Below, in pieces: positions 27,450-36,265 of a stretch of DNA of 64,000 nt. This stretch comes from JADLHS01 sp964561105. GTDB lineage: Bacteria; Verrucomicrobiota; Verrucomicrobiia; Limisphaerales; JADLHS01. The stretch's first letter is position 1. Each line of letters opens with the position of its first letter. The stretch lies in NCBI GenBank assembly GCA_964561105.1, contig CAZLOH010000025.1, forward strand, positions 10,830 through 74,829, in the 5' to 3' direction. The translations under genes and the position numbers were made by a program. The notes beneath the pieces are model-generated. The model saw nothing but the letters and a program-made list of their open reading frames with translations, was not told where the DNA came from and did no database searches.

Positions 27450-30400
27450 AAGCACTTCGCCAACCTTATCGTTTATTCGCCATCCTGTTCACCTGCGCGA
27501 CTGCCAGCACGCTTCACGCCGATTCATTGCGGTTGCTGGTCCCACCGGGTTACCTGCCGTCAATTCCGACGTTGGTGCGCGTGGAAGCGCTGACAGCGGA
27601 CGGCGACAATAACCGCGAGCTGTGGGATGCGGCGGCCGTGCTCACGGTGGACGCGCCCGGGGTCAGTCTGTCCACGAATCTCGTGCCGCTGAAAAATGGC
27701 CTGGGCAGTGCGCTCGTCACGTTCAGTGGCGGTGGAAATTTCAACCTCACGGTGTCCCTGGGAAATTTACAGGCCACACGCTCGCTGACGGATTTGAGTT
27801 CCGTCGTTCCCACCACCGTGAGCGGCACGTTGCCGGTCTCGAACGTGACTTGGTCCGGCGTCGTGAACGTCACGGGCGATGTGACCGTGCCCGCCGGCGG
27901 CACCTTGACGATCCAGCCCGGCACCCTCGTGCTGGTGAACGGAGTTTCCAGTGGCACGACGGCGCCGGATCTTTTCGTGAATGGCACCATGCAATCGCTC
28001 GGGTCGGAGAGCGAGCCGGTGACGATCACCTGTGCGAACGCGGCGCAACGCTGGGGACAAATCCGGCACAGTTCCGCCCAACCCTCGCTCTACCGCTACA
28101 CAATCATCACCCGGGCCGGTCGCGCTCCGGGCGAAGGACACACCGGCACCGGCCCCGTGATCCGTTCGAGCAATTCGCAAATCACGTTCGAACATTGCAG
28201 TCTCACGGATTACGCCGACCCGGACGGCACGCCCGGCAAGGTCATGTATGCGAGCGGCTCCACGCTGCTCTTCAACGACTGCCTGCTGGCGCGCGCGCGC
28301 ATGGGGCCGGAGGTCGCCGGGTCCGCCATCACCTGCACCAACACCTGGTTCATGGAGCTGCGTGGGCCGGATGACGCGGACGGCATCTACATTCACACCC
28401 AAAGCGCCGGGCAGATTGCTTTGCTGTCCGGCTGCGTGCTCGCGGGCGGCGACGACGACGGCCTGGATACGCTGGGGTCCGACGTGACCGTGGAGAACTG
28501 CCTCATTCGTGACTGGACCAATCCGAATGAGGATGCGAAAGGCATCAGCGCCTTCGAAGGCACCGTGACCGTGCGTCGCACCGTCATCGCCAACTGCTTC
28601 GTCGGCCTCTCCTCCAAATCCGACGGGCCACCGGCGCGCGTGAACATCCGCAACTGCACCATCACGGGCCTCACCCGTGGCATCGCCGCCACTTACAAGA
28701 GCAACGCCTCGGCGGGCAACATCCTGTTCCTCGTCACCAACTCCATCATCCAATCCGTGGATGCGGTTTACACGGATTTCGGCCCAACCAATTTTAACAT
28801 CGGCTACTGCAACCTTTCCGAGTCATGGCCGGGCGAGGGCAACTTTACCGGCGACCCGCTGTTCGTGGACGCCGACACAAACTTTCACCTGCAGGCCGCG
28901 TCGCCGTGCATTGATACGGGCGATCCGGCGACGCCCCTGGATCCCGATGGCACGCGGGCTGATGTCGGCGCGTTTGCTTATTCGCCGACGCTGCCCGGCA
29001 CTCCGGTCGGTGGCGTTCTCACGAGCGACACGACCTGGGATCTCGCCGGAAGCCCTTACCGCGTGAACAGTGACGTAACCGTGCCGACGAATGTGACATT
29101 GACCATCGCGGCGGGAGTGGTGGTTCAACTCCCGGCCACTCGTTCCATTGTGGCAACGGCCGGCGGAGCGATTGCCCTCACCGGCAGTGCGGCACTGCCG
29201 GTTTTGTTTCAGTCGGCCGATGGCACGAATGATTGGGGTCGGCTGGAGGCCATCGGCAGCAACGCCAGCCTTACGGTGCAACACGCGGATATTTCGCATG
29301 GACAAACCATTGTCCGCGATGGCGCGAACGGGGAATTCGCCTCCTCCACCTTCCACGACTATTTCAACCAACCGATCCTGTTCAGCGACCAGGCCGCCGC
29401 GCTGTTCGTGCGGGCCTGTCATTTTCAGAATTACTTCGAAACGATGTTCCGTCACGGCGTGACCGTCATCGAGGACAGTTTGTTTGAAGACATCACCGGC
29501 GACGGAATTGATTTCGCTTACGCGGCGCCGGGTTCGGCCATCCGCCGTTGCACGTTGCGCCGGGGAGCGGTGACGAACGCGGACGCCGTGGACCTCGGCA
29601 CGGGTTCCGATGGCGTCGTGGTGGAAAATTGCCTGCTGTCCCAATTCCCCTACGACAACGGCGTGTCCATCAGCGAGGCTTCGAGCAACATCGTCGTCCG
29701 TGGCTGTTTGATTTACGGCGTGAACGCGGGCGTGGCCATCAAGGACTCCGCGGCGGCGGCCCTGGTGAACAACACGATTGCCGATGCAACCGATGGCGTG
29801 CGACTCTACGAAAAAACCATCGGCCAGGGCGGCGGTCAGGCGGTGGCGTGGAACAACATTCTTTGGGGCAATAGCAATTCCATCGTCTCCCTCAACAACT
29901 CGACCATCGCCGTGGATTACTGCGACGTCGCCGGGACCGGAATTTATCCGGGCACGAGCAATCTCAACGTGAATCCGCTTTTTCGGGACGCGTCACTCCA
30001 CGATTACCGGCTCGCCGCGACTTCGGCGGCCATTGGCGCGGGCACGAACGGAAGTACGATGGGCGCAATTTTCCCCGTAGGCTCCTTCCTGGTGGACTCC
30101 GACGGCGACCTGCTCCCGGATACCTGGGAACAAACCTATGGACTCGATTTCAACGACCCGAACGACGCAACGATTGACACGGACGGAGACGGTCTGACGA
30201 ACGTCCAGGAATTTTGGGCGGGCACGAACCCAACGGACGCGACCAGCACTTTGCGGCTCGATGTTGTCTCCCTACCCGGTCAGAACGCGGTCATGCTTTC
30301 GTTCTCCGCCATCTCCAACCGCAACTATGTGATCGAAAGCCGGCCGCAGCTCAGCGCCGGTAGCTGGACCAACTCGCTCACTTACCAGGCCGTCGCCACC

Positions 30401-30475
30401 AATCGAGTCATCCAAATCACCGCGCCCACCGACAGCGCCACTGGCTTTTACCGACTGATGGCGCATCCGCAATAG
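27446..30475 (+). CDS. Secreted right-handed beta-helix protein with calcium repeats and FYRL C-terminus
   Basis: A 1009-residue protein that starts inside the stop of the CotH gene (ATGA). The N-terminus is a signal sequence (LFAILFTCATASTLHA). Two parallel beta-helix units are seen at about 110-510 and 515-880. Each opens with a capping coil (VTVPAGGTLTIQPGTLV, VTVPTNVTLTIAAGVVV) and runs through coils like VTVENCLIRDWTN, VNIRNCTITGLTRGI, VVVENCLLSQF. Calcium-type repeats follow (DSDGDLLPDTWEQ, DTDGDGLTNVQEF), then the terminal module ending ATGFYRLMAHPQ. Such beta-helices are often carbohydrate lyases or adhesins, but no catalytic site can be named. Coupling to the CotH protein suggests they act as a pair on the cell surface. 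Confidence 0.88.
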   Translation: MKALRQPYRLFAILFTCATASTLHADSLRLLVPPGYLPSIPTLVRVEALTADGDNNRELWDAAAVLTVDAPGVSLSTNLVPLKNGLGSALVTFSGGGNFNLTVSLGNLQATRSLTDLSSVVPTTVSGTLPVSNVTWSGVVNVTGDVTVPAGGTLTIQPGTLVLVNGVSSGTTAPDLFVNGTMQSLGSESEPVTITCANAAQRWGQIRHSSAQPSLYRYTIITRAGRAPGEGHTGTGPVIRSSNSQITFEHCSLTDYADPDGTPGKVMYASGSTLLFNDCLLARARMGPEVAGSAITCTNTWFMELRGPDDADGIYIHTQSAGQIALLSGCVLAGGDDDGLDTLGSDVTVENCLIRDWTNPNEDAKGISAFEGTVTVRRTVIANCFVGLSSKSDGPPARVNIRNCTITGLTRGIAATYKSNASAGNILFLVTNSIIQSVDAVYTDFGPTNFNIGYCNLSESWPGEGNFTGDPLFVDADTNFHLQAASPCIDTGDPATPLDPDGTRADVGAFAYSPTLPGTPVGGVLTSDTTWDLAGSPYRVNSDVTVPTNVTLTIAAGVVVQLPATRSIVATAGGAIALTGSAALPVLFQSADGTNDWGRLEAIGSNASLTVQHADISHGQTIVRDGANGEFASSTFHDYFNQPILFSDQAAALFVRACHFQNYFETMFRHGVTVIEDSLFEDITGDGIDFAYAAPGSAIRRCTLRRGAVTNADAVDLGTGSDGVVVENCLLSQFPYDNGVSISEASSNIVVRGCLIYGVNAGVAIKDSAAAALVNNTIADATDGVRLYEKTIGQGGGQAVAWNNILWGNSNSIVSLNNSTIAVDYCDVAGTGIYPGTSNLNVNPLFRDASLHDYRLAATSAAIGAGTNGSTMGAIFPVGSFLVDSDGDLLPDTWEQTYGLDFNDPNDATIDTDGDGLTNVQEFWAGTNPTDATSTLRLDVVSLPGQNAVMLSFSAISNRNYVIESRPQLSAGSWTNSLTYQAVATNRVIQITAPTDSATGFYRLMAHPQ

Positions 30476-30729
30476 CCGCACTGGGTCGGCCAGGTACGGC
30501 CCGTTGTCAGGCTCAACTGAAATGGCGGGTGTCGGCCAACTTCCGCTGTATTCGGTGATTGGCTGCGCCACGATCGGAGTCAGGCAGCAGATGGACAATC
30601 GGCTCTCCCTTGCGAACGGCAAAACGACACCTTGCTCCGACCAGTATTGCTCGTGGCGAAATGGGCAAATGTCTTTGCTTCGATCGCGCGCCCACTATGC
30701 TGTCGGTGTCGAAAGACGAGCGCGTCATC

Positions 30730-33033
30730 ATGAAAAACCTGCTGCGAACCTTGCTTGCATGTGTCGGGATGTTCTACGCGGTTTGTGGGCGAAGCGAGCC
30801 AGCGACGAAGTCAAATCTGCTCCTTCCCGCCCCGGCCCCCGGAGTCACACTATGGTGGGCGTTGTCGAGCGCGGCCAAAATCCGCCCTGACCAACCGGCA
30901 CCGACGACGCCCGATTCGGCCATCCGATTGAACTGTGCGCGCAACGAGCGCGAGGCGGTCCAACTCGTGGTGCGGTCGAGCCGGCAAATCGAAGATTTCC
31001 ACCTGCATGGTGCGGCCCTGGTCGGACCCAACGGCGCGACCATACCCGCCAGCCAGATTGACCTGCTTCAGGTGAAGTATCTCGACATTACCCAGGCCAC
31101 CGACCGTGCCTCGACGCCGGGACTTTGGCCGGATCCGCTGCTGCCCATCACCGGACCGCTGGAATTGAAACCGGACTTCAACCACGCGTTCTGGTTGCGC
31201 GTTTTTGTTCCCACCAATGCGGCGGCCGGCTTGTACCGGGGCACGGTCACGGTGACCGCCAAGGACCTGAAGGCGGTCGTTCCACTCGAGTTGCGCGTGT
31301 ATGACTTCGCCCTGCCGGATCGGATGACCTGCACCACGGCGTTCGGTTTCTCGCCGGGCAACGTGTTTCGCTATCACGGACTCCAGACCGAGGAACAGAA
31401 GCGGGCGGTGCTCGAAAAATACTGGGCCGATCTCGCCGCGCACCACATCTCGCCTTACAACCCGGCCCCGCTGGATCGCATCCAGGAGAAGTGGCCGGAC
31501 ATACATCCACCCAAGACCGTCTGGGACAAATGGACGGGGCTGTGCATCGTCAGCAATGAAACCCATTCCGGCCAGGGCGCGCTGCTGATTAACGATGACA
31601 AGGTCAACGAGAACGTCACGGTCAGCTATGATCCGTTGATCAAGATTCCCGCCAAGGATCTGCGGCTGAAATGCTGGTATCGCACGCCCGTCCCCGGTCA
31701 CCGATTCCTGGTGACATTGAATCACTTCGATGCGCGGAAGCAGTGGCTGCCCGGACGCAACAATGACCTCACCCTGCGCGGCGACGGCCGCTGGCAGCAA
31801 CTGGATGAACTGATCACCCACTTCCCCCCGGGCGCTGAATACGTCCGCTTCAACGCCCGTGCCACCACTTGGACCGATCGCGGCGAGGAGCTTGGGCTGG
31901 TGTGGCTCGATGACATCTCCCTCACCGACGCGGGCACGGGCGAAGAACTCGCCCCCGGTGGCGATTTCGAGCGCCGGCCGCGCACCGAGCCAGTCGTGCC
32001 CCTGGCTCAACTCCGGGTGCAACTCGATTTCACCGCATGGGATCGCGGCATGGCCGCGCTGGACCGCTACCACTTCAACGCGTTCCAGGTCCACATCCCC
32101 GGCATCGGCGGTGGCACGTTCCACGCCATCTCGCCGCCGAACTTGTTGGGCTTTGGCGAAGACACGCCGGAATATCCCGCGCTGTTCGACTCTTACTGCC
32201 GGCAGTTGGAAGCGCACCTGGCCGCGCGCGGTTGGCTGGACCGCGCGTTCATCTACTGGTTCGACGAACCCAGCACTGACCAGTATCCGTTCGTCATGAA
32301 TGGCTTCGCCAAGCTCAAACGCTCGGCGCCACGGATCGCCCGGATGCTGACCGAGCAGGTGGAGCCTACCCTGATCGGCGGACCGGACATCTGGTGCAGC
32401 ATCAGCGACAACTACGACCATGTTCGCGCTGAGGCTCGTCGCCAGTACGGCGAGAAGTTCTGGTGGTATGTTTGCACCGGCCCCAAAGCGCCGTATGCCG
32501 GACTGTTCGTTGACCATCCCGCGCCGGAAATGCGCATCTGGCTCTGGCAAACCTTTCAGCGCAACATCGAGGGCGTCCTCGTGTGGGAAACCACTTACTG
32601 GACGAGCAGCGCCGCCTATCCGGATGCAAAACACCCGCAAAATCCTTACACCGATCCGATGAGCTGGACGTCCGGCTACAGTACACCGGACGGCGACCGG
32701 CGGCCTTGGGGCAACGGCGACGGGCGTTTCATCTATCCGCCCCCGGCGGCGGCGGATGGCAACCCTTCCACGCCTATCCTGGATGGGCCGGTGGATTCCA
32801 TCCGCTGGGAGCAGTTGCGCGACGGTCTTGAGGATTATGAATATCTGAGCATCCTGCGTCGGCGACTGGCGGAACGGCGCGCCGTGCTCCCAGCTGAAAC
32901 TTATCAACGCCTCGCCCGCTTGCTGGAAGTGCCGGAGAACATCAGCCAGAGCCTGACGCAATTCGCAAGCGACGGCGTTCCCATCGAACAGCAGCGCGAC
33001 CGCGTGGCGCGGGCGATTGAAGAATTGCAATAA
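30730..33033 (+). CDS. Secreted GH123-like / DUF4091 glycoside hydrolase
   Basis: ATG 30730 gives a signal peptide (NLLRTLLACVGMFYAVCG); the frame is open further upstream but without a better start. The protein has 767 residues. An N-terminal Ig-like domain (about 40-190) contains NEREAVQLVVRSS, typical of DUF4091 proteins. A CBM-like insertion (about 260-415) ends GLVWLDDISLTDAG. The barrel carries the adjacent Asp512-Glu513 pair in YWFDEPST, equivalent to the GH123 catalytic DE pair (substrate-assisted N-acetyl-hexosaminidase mechanism). The end, RWEQLRDGLEDYEYL, is the DUF4091 signature. Likely an N-acetylgalactosaminidase-like or related exo-hydrolase; substrate uncertain. Confidence 0.8.
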   Translation: MKNLLRTLLACVGMFYAVCGRSEPATKSNLLLPAPAPGVTLWWALSSAAKIRPDQPAPTTPDSAIRLNCARNEREAVQLVVRSSRQIEDFHLHGAALVGPNGATIPASQIDLLQVKYLDITQATDRASTPGLWPDPLLPITGPLELKPDFNHAFWLRVFVPTNAAAGLYRGTVTVTAKDLKAVVPLELRVYDFALPDRMTCTTAFGFSPGNVFRYHGLQTEEQKRAVLEKYWADLAAHHISPYNPAPLDRIQEKWPDIHPPKTVWDKWTGLCIVSNETHSGQGALLINDDKVNENVTVSYDPLIKIPAKDLRLKCWYRTPVPGHRFLVTLNHFDARKQWLPGRNNDLTLRGDGRWQQLDELITHFPPGAEYVRFNARATTWTDRGEELGLVWLDDISLTDAGTGEELAPGGDFERRPRTEPVVPLAQLRVQLDFTAWDRGMAALDRYHFNAFQVHIPGIGGGTFHAISPPNLLGFGEDTPEYPALFDSYCRQLEAHLAARGWLDRAFIYWFDEPSTDQYPFVMNGFAKLKRSAPRIARMLTEQVEPTLIGGPDIWCSISDNYDHVRAEARRQYGEKFWWYVCTGPKAPYAGLFVDHPAPEMRIWLWQTFQRNIEGVLVWETTYWTSSAAYPDAKHPQNPYTDPMSWTSGYSTPDGDRRPWGNGDGRFIYPPPAAADGNPSTPILDGPVDSIRWEQLRDGLEDYEYLSILRRRLAERRAVLPAETYQRLARLLEVPENISQSLTQFASDGVPIEQQRDRVARAIEELQ

Positions 33034-33074
33034 AAGGTCCGTATGCTCGCAGCACGACGGAGCCGCAAACTGCA

Positions 33075-33092
33075 CCGTAGCCGCCGACCTAC
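33075..33092. repeat. Partial copy of the MITE-like repeat arm
   Basis: CCGTAGCCGCCGACCTAC matches the arm of the inverted repeat at 36601-36675 over about 15 bases. It lies in the short gap between the GH123-like gene and the DNA repair gene. Confidence 0.45.
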
Positions 33093-33161
33093 GTACGAAA
33101 TAAAGTTTATCTCCAACTCCGCGTGTTGTTCGCGCAGAGCCAGTCATTGAAGCAACCACCC

Positions 33162-33881
33162 ATGCCCGTTAAAACGAAAGCCAAGCCAGCCAGCGCCCAC
33201 CGCAGTTTGTCGAAGGCGGAAGTATCATCCGTGCTCGCCGCGTTGAAGCGCCTGAGCAGTTCGCGCTTCCGCGAAGATATGTCGTCGCGTTACGGCATCG
33301 TGACGAAGGACGCTTACGGCGTCCGCATGCGCGACATGCAGGCGGTGGCGAAACCGCTCGGCCGCAATCACGCGCTGGCGCTCGCGCTCTGGAAGACGGG
33401 CAACTATGAGGCGCGCACCGTGGCGGCGTTGGTGGCTGATCCCGCTCAGCTCACGCCCGCGCTCATGGATCGTTGGTGTCGCGACTTCGACAACTGGGCC
33501 ATCTGCGACACCGTTTGCTTCAAATTGTTCGACCAGTCGCCACACGCCTTTGGCCGGGTCGTCACATGGGCGGTCAAGAAGAGTGAATTCCAAAAACGCG
33601 CCGCGTTCGCGCTGCTCGCGTGTCTGGCGACACACTCCGACGATGCGGAAGATGACGCCTTCATGAAGTTGCTGCCACTGGCTGAGGCCGCTGCCACGGA
33701 TGAACGGAACTTTGTGAAGAAAGGCGTGAGTTGGGGATTGCGCGGCGTGGGCGGGCGAAGCAAACAACTGGAGAAGGCGGTCGCCGCCTTGGCCCGGCGA
33801 CTTGTCGTTTCTGAAAACTCGACGGCGCGCTGGATCGGCAAAGACGTGCTGCGTGCGCTGGCACCGAAGGAATTGAAATGA
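33162..33881 (+). CDS. DNA alkylation repair protein (AlkD-like HEAT-repeat glycosylase)
   Basis: A 239-residue protein from ATG 33162; an in-frame GTG 13 codons earlier is possible. The fold is all-helical HEAT-like, with family patterns RYGIVTKDAYGVRMRDMQ, ALALWKTGNYEAR, and the conserved segment DFDNWAICDTVCFKLF, which holds the Asp and Trp used by AlkD-type DNA glycosylases on N3- and N7-alkylated purines. The later part has KRAAFALLACLA and NFVKKGVSWGLRGVG. The N-terminus is basic (PVKTKAKPASAHR). It is cytoplasmic and monocistronic by position; the next feature downstream is a RAYT element. Confidence 0.85.
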   Translation: MPVKTKAKPASAHRSLSKAEVSSVLAALKRLSSSRFREDMSSRYGIVTKDAYGVRMRDMQAVAKPLGRNHALALALWKTGNYEARTVAALVADPAQLTPALMDRWCRDFDNWAICDTVCFKLFDQSPHAFGRVVTWAVKKSEFQKRAAFALLACLATHSDDAEDDAFMKLLPLAEAAATDERNFVKKGVSWGLRGVGGRSKQLEKAVAALARRLVVSENSTARWIGKDVLRALAPKELK

Positions 33882-34003
33882 GATCTTCATCGGCCAACCC
33901 TCCGACCGCAGGTTTTTGCGCAGCCGTCACCGCCACATTGTCAGTTCGGAATTGGGCGCGGAGCGAGTGGATTCGGAAGCTGCTGGCGGCGAATTAAACT
34001 CAT

Positions 34004-34086
34004 CAGGCTGCAAGCCTGAAATGGGACAGCCCGGGCTGAAGGCCCGGGTTGGTCGTTCCCCAAAAATGTTCAAGCCCTGTAAGGGC
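34004..34086. repeat. Left palindrome triplet of the RAYT module
   Basis: Three imperfect palindromes: CAGGCTGCAAGCCTG (34004-34018), a 23-base GC-rich one (34028-34050, AGCCCGGGC ... GGCCCGGGTT) and GCCCTGTAAGGGC (34074-34086). Each can form a short hairpin. Confidence 0.75.
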
Positions 34087-34133
34087 GAAACATTCTTGCG
34101 ATACGCCAGCACGCCACACAAAATCGTTCGGCC

Positions 34134-34586
34134 ATGTCCCAGTCTCTCGCCAACATCGTTGTTCATCTCGTGTTCAGCACGAAAGGACGCCGTCAACTGT
34201 TACGCGACGAAGAGCGTGGCCAGCTTCACGCCTATATCGCCGGCATTCTCAAGCATCACGACTCGGCGCTAATCGAGATCAATTCGGTTCGTGACCACAT
34301 TCACATCCTGTTTGCGCAATCCAAGAATCACCCACCGGCCAAGATGGTCGAACAGGTCAAATCTGCGTCATCAACGTGGATCAAGACTCTTGATCCTTGG
34401 TATTCCGATTTCGCGTGGCAAAGCGGTTATGGCGAATTCAGCGTGAGCCCGATGCATGTTGAAGCGGTGCGGGAATACATCCGAAATCAGGCTGAGCATC
34501 ACAAGCTGGAGGATTTCCGAAGCGAGTTTCGTCGGTATTGTGAGAAGAACGGAAAACCGTTGGATGAACGATACGCGTGGGATTGA
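34134..34586 (+). CDS. REP-associated tyrosine transposase (Y1_Tnp, IS200-like)
   Basis: A 150-residue single-strand transposase of the HUH type. The HUH motif is in RDHIHILFAQ, and the catalytic Tyr is probably in AVREYIRNQAEHHK. The N-terminus SLANIVVHLVFSTKGRRQLL is typical of the Y1_Tnp family, and the length is usual. These enzymes cut and join one DNA strand at hairpins. The palindromes on both sides are its likely substrates. The gene is intact and shows no frameshift. Confidence 0.9.
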   Translation: MSQSLANIVVHLVFSTKGRRQLLRDEERGQLHAYIAGILKHHDSALIEINSVRDHIHILFAQSKNHPPAKMVEQVKSASSTWIKTLDPWYSDFAWQSGYGEFSVSPMHVEAVREYIRNQAEHHKLEDFRSEFRRYCEKNGKPLDERYAWD

Positions 34587-34601
34587 GCGGGATGTTTGGT
34601 A

Positions 34602-34686
34602 CCGCCCTTACAGGGCGGATGAATGTATGTTGGAACGTAACCCGGGCCTTCTGCCCGGGCTATCACCTGGCGGGCTTGCAGCCCTG
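34602..34686. repeat. Right palindrome triplet of the RAYT module
   Basis: CCGCCCTTACAGGGCGG (34602-34618), a 23-base palindrome (34639-34661, AACCCGGGCC ... GCCCGGGCT) and CGGGCTTGCAGCCCTG (34671-34686). They are the reverse complements of the left triplet, in reversed order. Confidence 0.75.
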
Positions 34687-34903
34687 TGACTCGTGATTTC
34701 AAGGGTGGAGAAGGAGAGTATTTGCACCTCTGCGGTTAAGCTTACCCGAGAGTGGAGAGGAAGATTGTTCGTTGAGCTTTGGCGGGGTTTCGGGTAGGAC
34801 TTTGGCGCGTCTCAAACTTATTTCCATTGCGTTGTCCCAAATACTCAGGTTCGTTCGTCGTAGTATTGAAATTGAGCCAATCCAAACCCAGAAAGCTGAA
34901 ACC

Positions 34904-36070
34904 ATGAGTAAAGTTCGAGTGTTGGTCGGCACGAAGAAGGGCGCGTTCATCCTCACGGCGGATGGACAACGCCGGAATTGGGACATCAGCGGCCCGCATT
35001 TCGCGGGGTGGGAGATGTATCACCTGAAAGGCTCGGCGGCGGACCCGAATCGCATTTACGCGTCGCAATCCAGCGGGTGGTTTGGGCAGATCATTCAGTG
35101 CTCGGATGACGGTGGCAAAACCTGGAACACGCCCGGCAGCAGTCCGGAGGATTTGAAAGGTCCGGAAGGATTTCCGAAAGGCGAGAGCAACAAGTTCGTG
35201 TACGAGGGCGAAGCCGGCACGCACCTGTGGTACGACGGCACGCAGCATCCGTGGGAGTTCAAGCGGGTGTGGCACGTCGAGCCGTCACTGACGGATCCCG
35301 ACACGGCTTACGCCGGCGTGGAGGACGCGGCGATTTTCAAAACGACCGACGGCGGCAAGACATGGAAGGAACTGGCCGGTTTGCGCCAGGCGAAGGGCAA
35401 TCTCTGGCAACCCGGCGCGGGCGGCATGGCGGTACATACGATTCTGCTCGATCCGAAAAATGAGAAGCGAATCTTCGTGGCCATCTCGGCGGGCGGTTGT
35501 TTCCGCACGGACGACGGCGGCCTGACCTGGAAGCCCATCACCAAAGGGCTCAAGTCACAATTCGAGTTGCCCGATCCGAACGCCGAAGTCGGCCATTGCG
35601 TGCATCGGATCGCTTTGCATCCGTCGCGGCCGAACACGTTGTTCATGCAAAAGCACTGGGACGTGTTGCGCAGCGACAACGCGGGCGAACAATGGAACGA
35701 GGTCAGTGGCAATCTCCCGACGGATTTTGGCTTCCCGATTGACGTGAACTTCAACGAGCCGGAGACGATTTACGTGGTCCCCATCACGAGCGATTCGTTG
35801 CACTACCCGCCGGACGGAAAGTTGCGCGTGTATCGCAGCAGGACCGGCGGCAACGAGTGGGAGGCGCTCACGAAGGGGCTGCCGCAGAAGGATTGTTACG
35901 TGAACGTTTTTCGCGACGCGATGGCGGTGGATACACTCGACCAGAGCGGCATCTATTTCGGCACGACTGGCGGACAGGTGTATTGTTCGCCGGATGGCGG
36001 CGACAACTGGACCACGATTGCCGCGCATCTGCCGGCGGTGTTGTCGGTGGAAGTGCAGACGCTGAAGTGA
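34904..36070 (+). CDS. BNR-repeat, sialidase-fold glycosyl hydrolase-like protein
   Basis: ATG 34904 starts the conserved part (SKVRVLVGTKKGAFIL); the frame upstream is non-coding in character. The 388-residue protein is a beta-propeller with several Asp-box-like repeats: SDDGGKTWNTP, TTDGGKTWKEL, TDDGGLTWKPI, SPDGGDNWTTI. There is no signal peptide, so it is probably cytoplasmic. Typical sialidase catalytic residues are not evident; proteins of this group are often annotated as exo-alpha-sialidase or glycosyl hydrolase without proof. The next gene encodes a ThiS/MoaD-like protein with a C-terminal Gly-Gly, a pairing I recall from other genomes, so the propeller may act in a ubiquitin-like or sulfur-carrier pathway. 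Confidence 0.8.
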   Translation: MSKVRVLVGTKKGAFILTADGQRRNWDISGPHFAGWEMYHLKGSAADPNRIYASQSSGWFGQIIQCSDDGGKTWNTPGSSPEDLKGPEGFPKGESNKFVYEGEAGTHLWYDGTQHPWEFKRVWHVEPSLTDPDTAYAGVEDAAIFKTTDGGKTWKELAGLRQAKGNLWQPGAGGMAVHTILLDPKNEKRIFVAISAGGCFRTDDGGLTWKPITKGLKSQFELPDPNAEVGHCVHRIALHPSRPNTLFMQKHWDVLRSDNAGEQWNEVSGNLPTDFGFPIDVNFNEPETIYVVPITSDSLHYPPDGKLRVYRSRTGGNEWEALTKGLPQKDCYVNVFRDAMAVDTLDQSGIYFGTTGGQVYCSPDGGDNWTTIAAHLPAVLSVEVQTLK

Positions 36071-36148
36071 ACCGCGCATGAAAATCGCTGGACATGCATC
36101 CGCGGAACGCGGGTGTGCCTGCAAGGCCAGTCGCCGGGGTTATCAGAC

Positions 36149-36198
36149 GGTGGGGCGAGCGTACCCGCGAGCCGGCTCGTCAGTAGCCTCGCCCCACC
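36149..36198. repeat. Nested inverted repeat between the BNR and ThiS-like genes
   Basis: Arms GGTGGGGCGAG (36149-36159) and CTCGCCCCACC (36188-36198) are perfect complements and enclose a second palindrome CGAGCCGGCTCG (36168-36179). There is no T-run, so it is more likely a dispersed repeat or cruciform than a terminator. Confidence 0.55.
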
Positions 36199-36265
36199 CG
36201 CCGCCGCTGGCGCGATGCACGCAGCCGCGCTCCCCCATCGAAACCGCAGACGGAAACTGGAAACC

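Larger units (their letters stand above)
34004..34686 (+). mobile_element. RAYT module: IS200-like transposase between mirrored palindrome triplets
   Basis: The transposase gene at 34134-34586 is flanked on both sides by three palindromes in mirror order. Left: A 34004-34018, B 34028-34050, C 34074-34086. Right: C' 34602-34618, B' 34639-34661, A' 34671-34686. B and B' are reverse complements with one mismatch over 23 bases. This arrangement matches REP-associated tyrosine transposases, which act on REP hairpins. The element is about 680 bases. Confidence 0.75.

Noticed and set aside
30850..33159. 769-codon minus-strand frame opposite the GH123-like gene
   Set aside because: The plus-strand protein has clear family motifs and a signal peptide; the antisense product has none.
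34134..34586. IS200/IS605 element with tnpB
   Set aside because: No tnpB or guide-RNA region is adjacent; the flanking palindromes fit a RAYT better.
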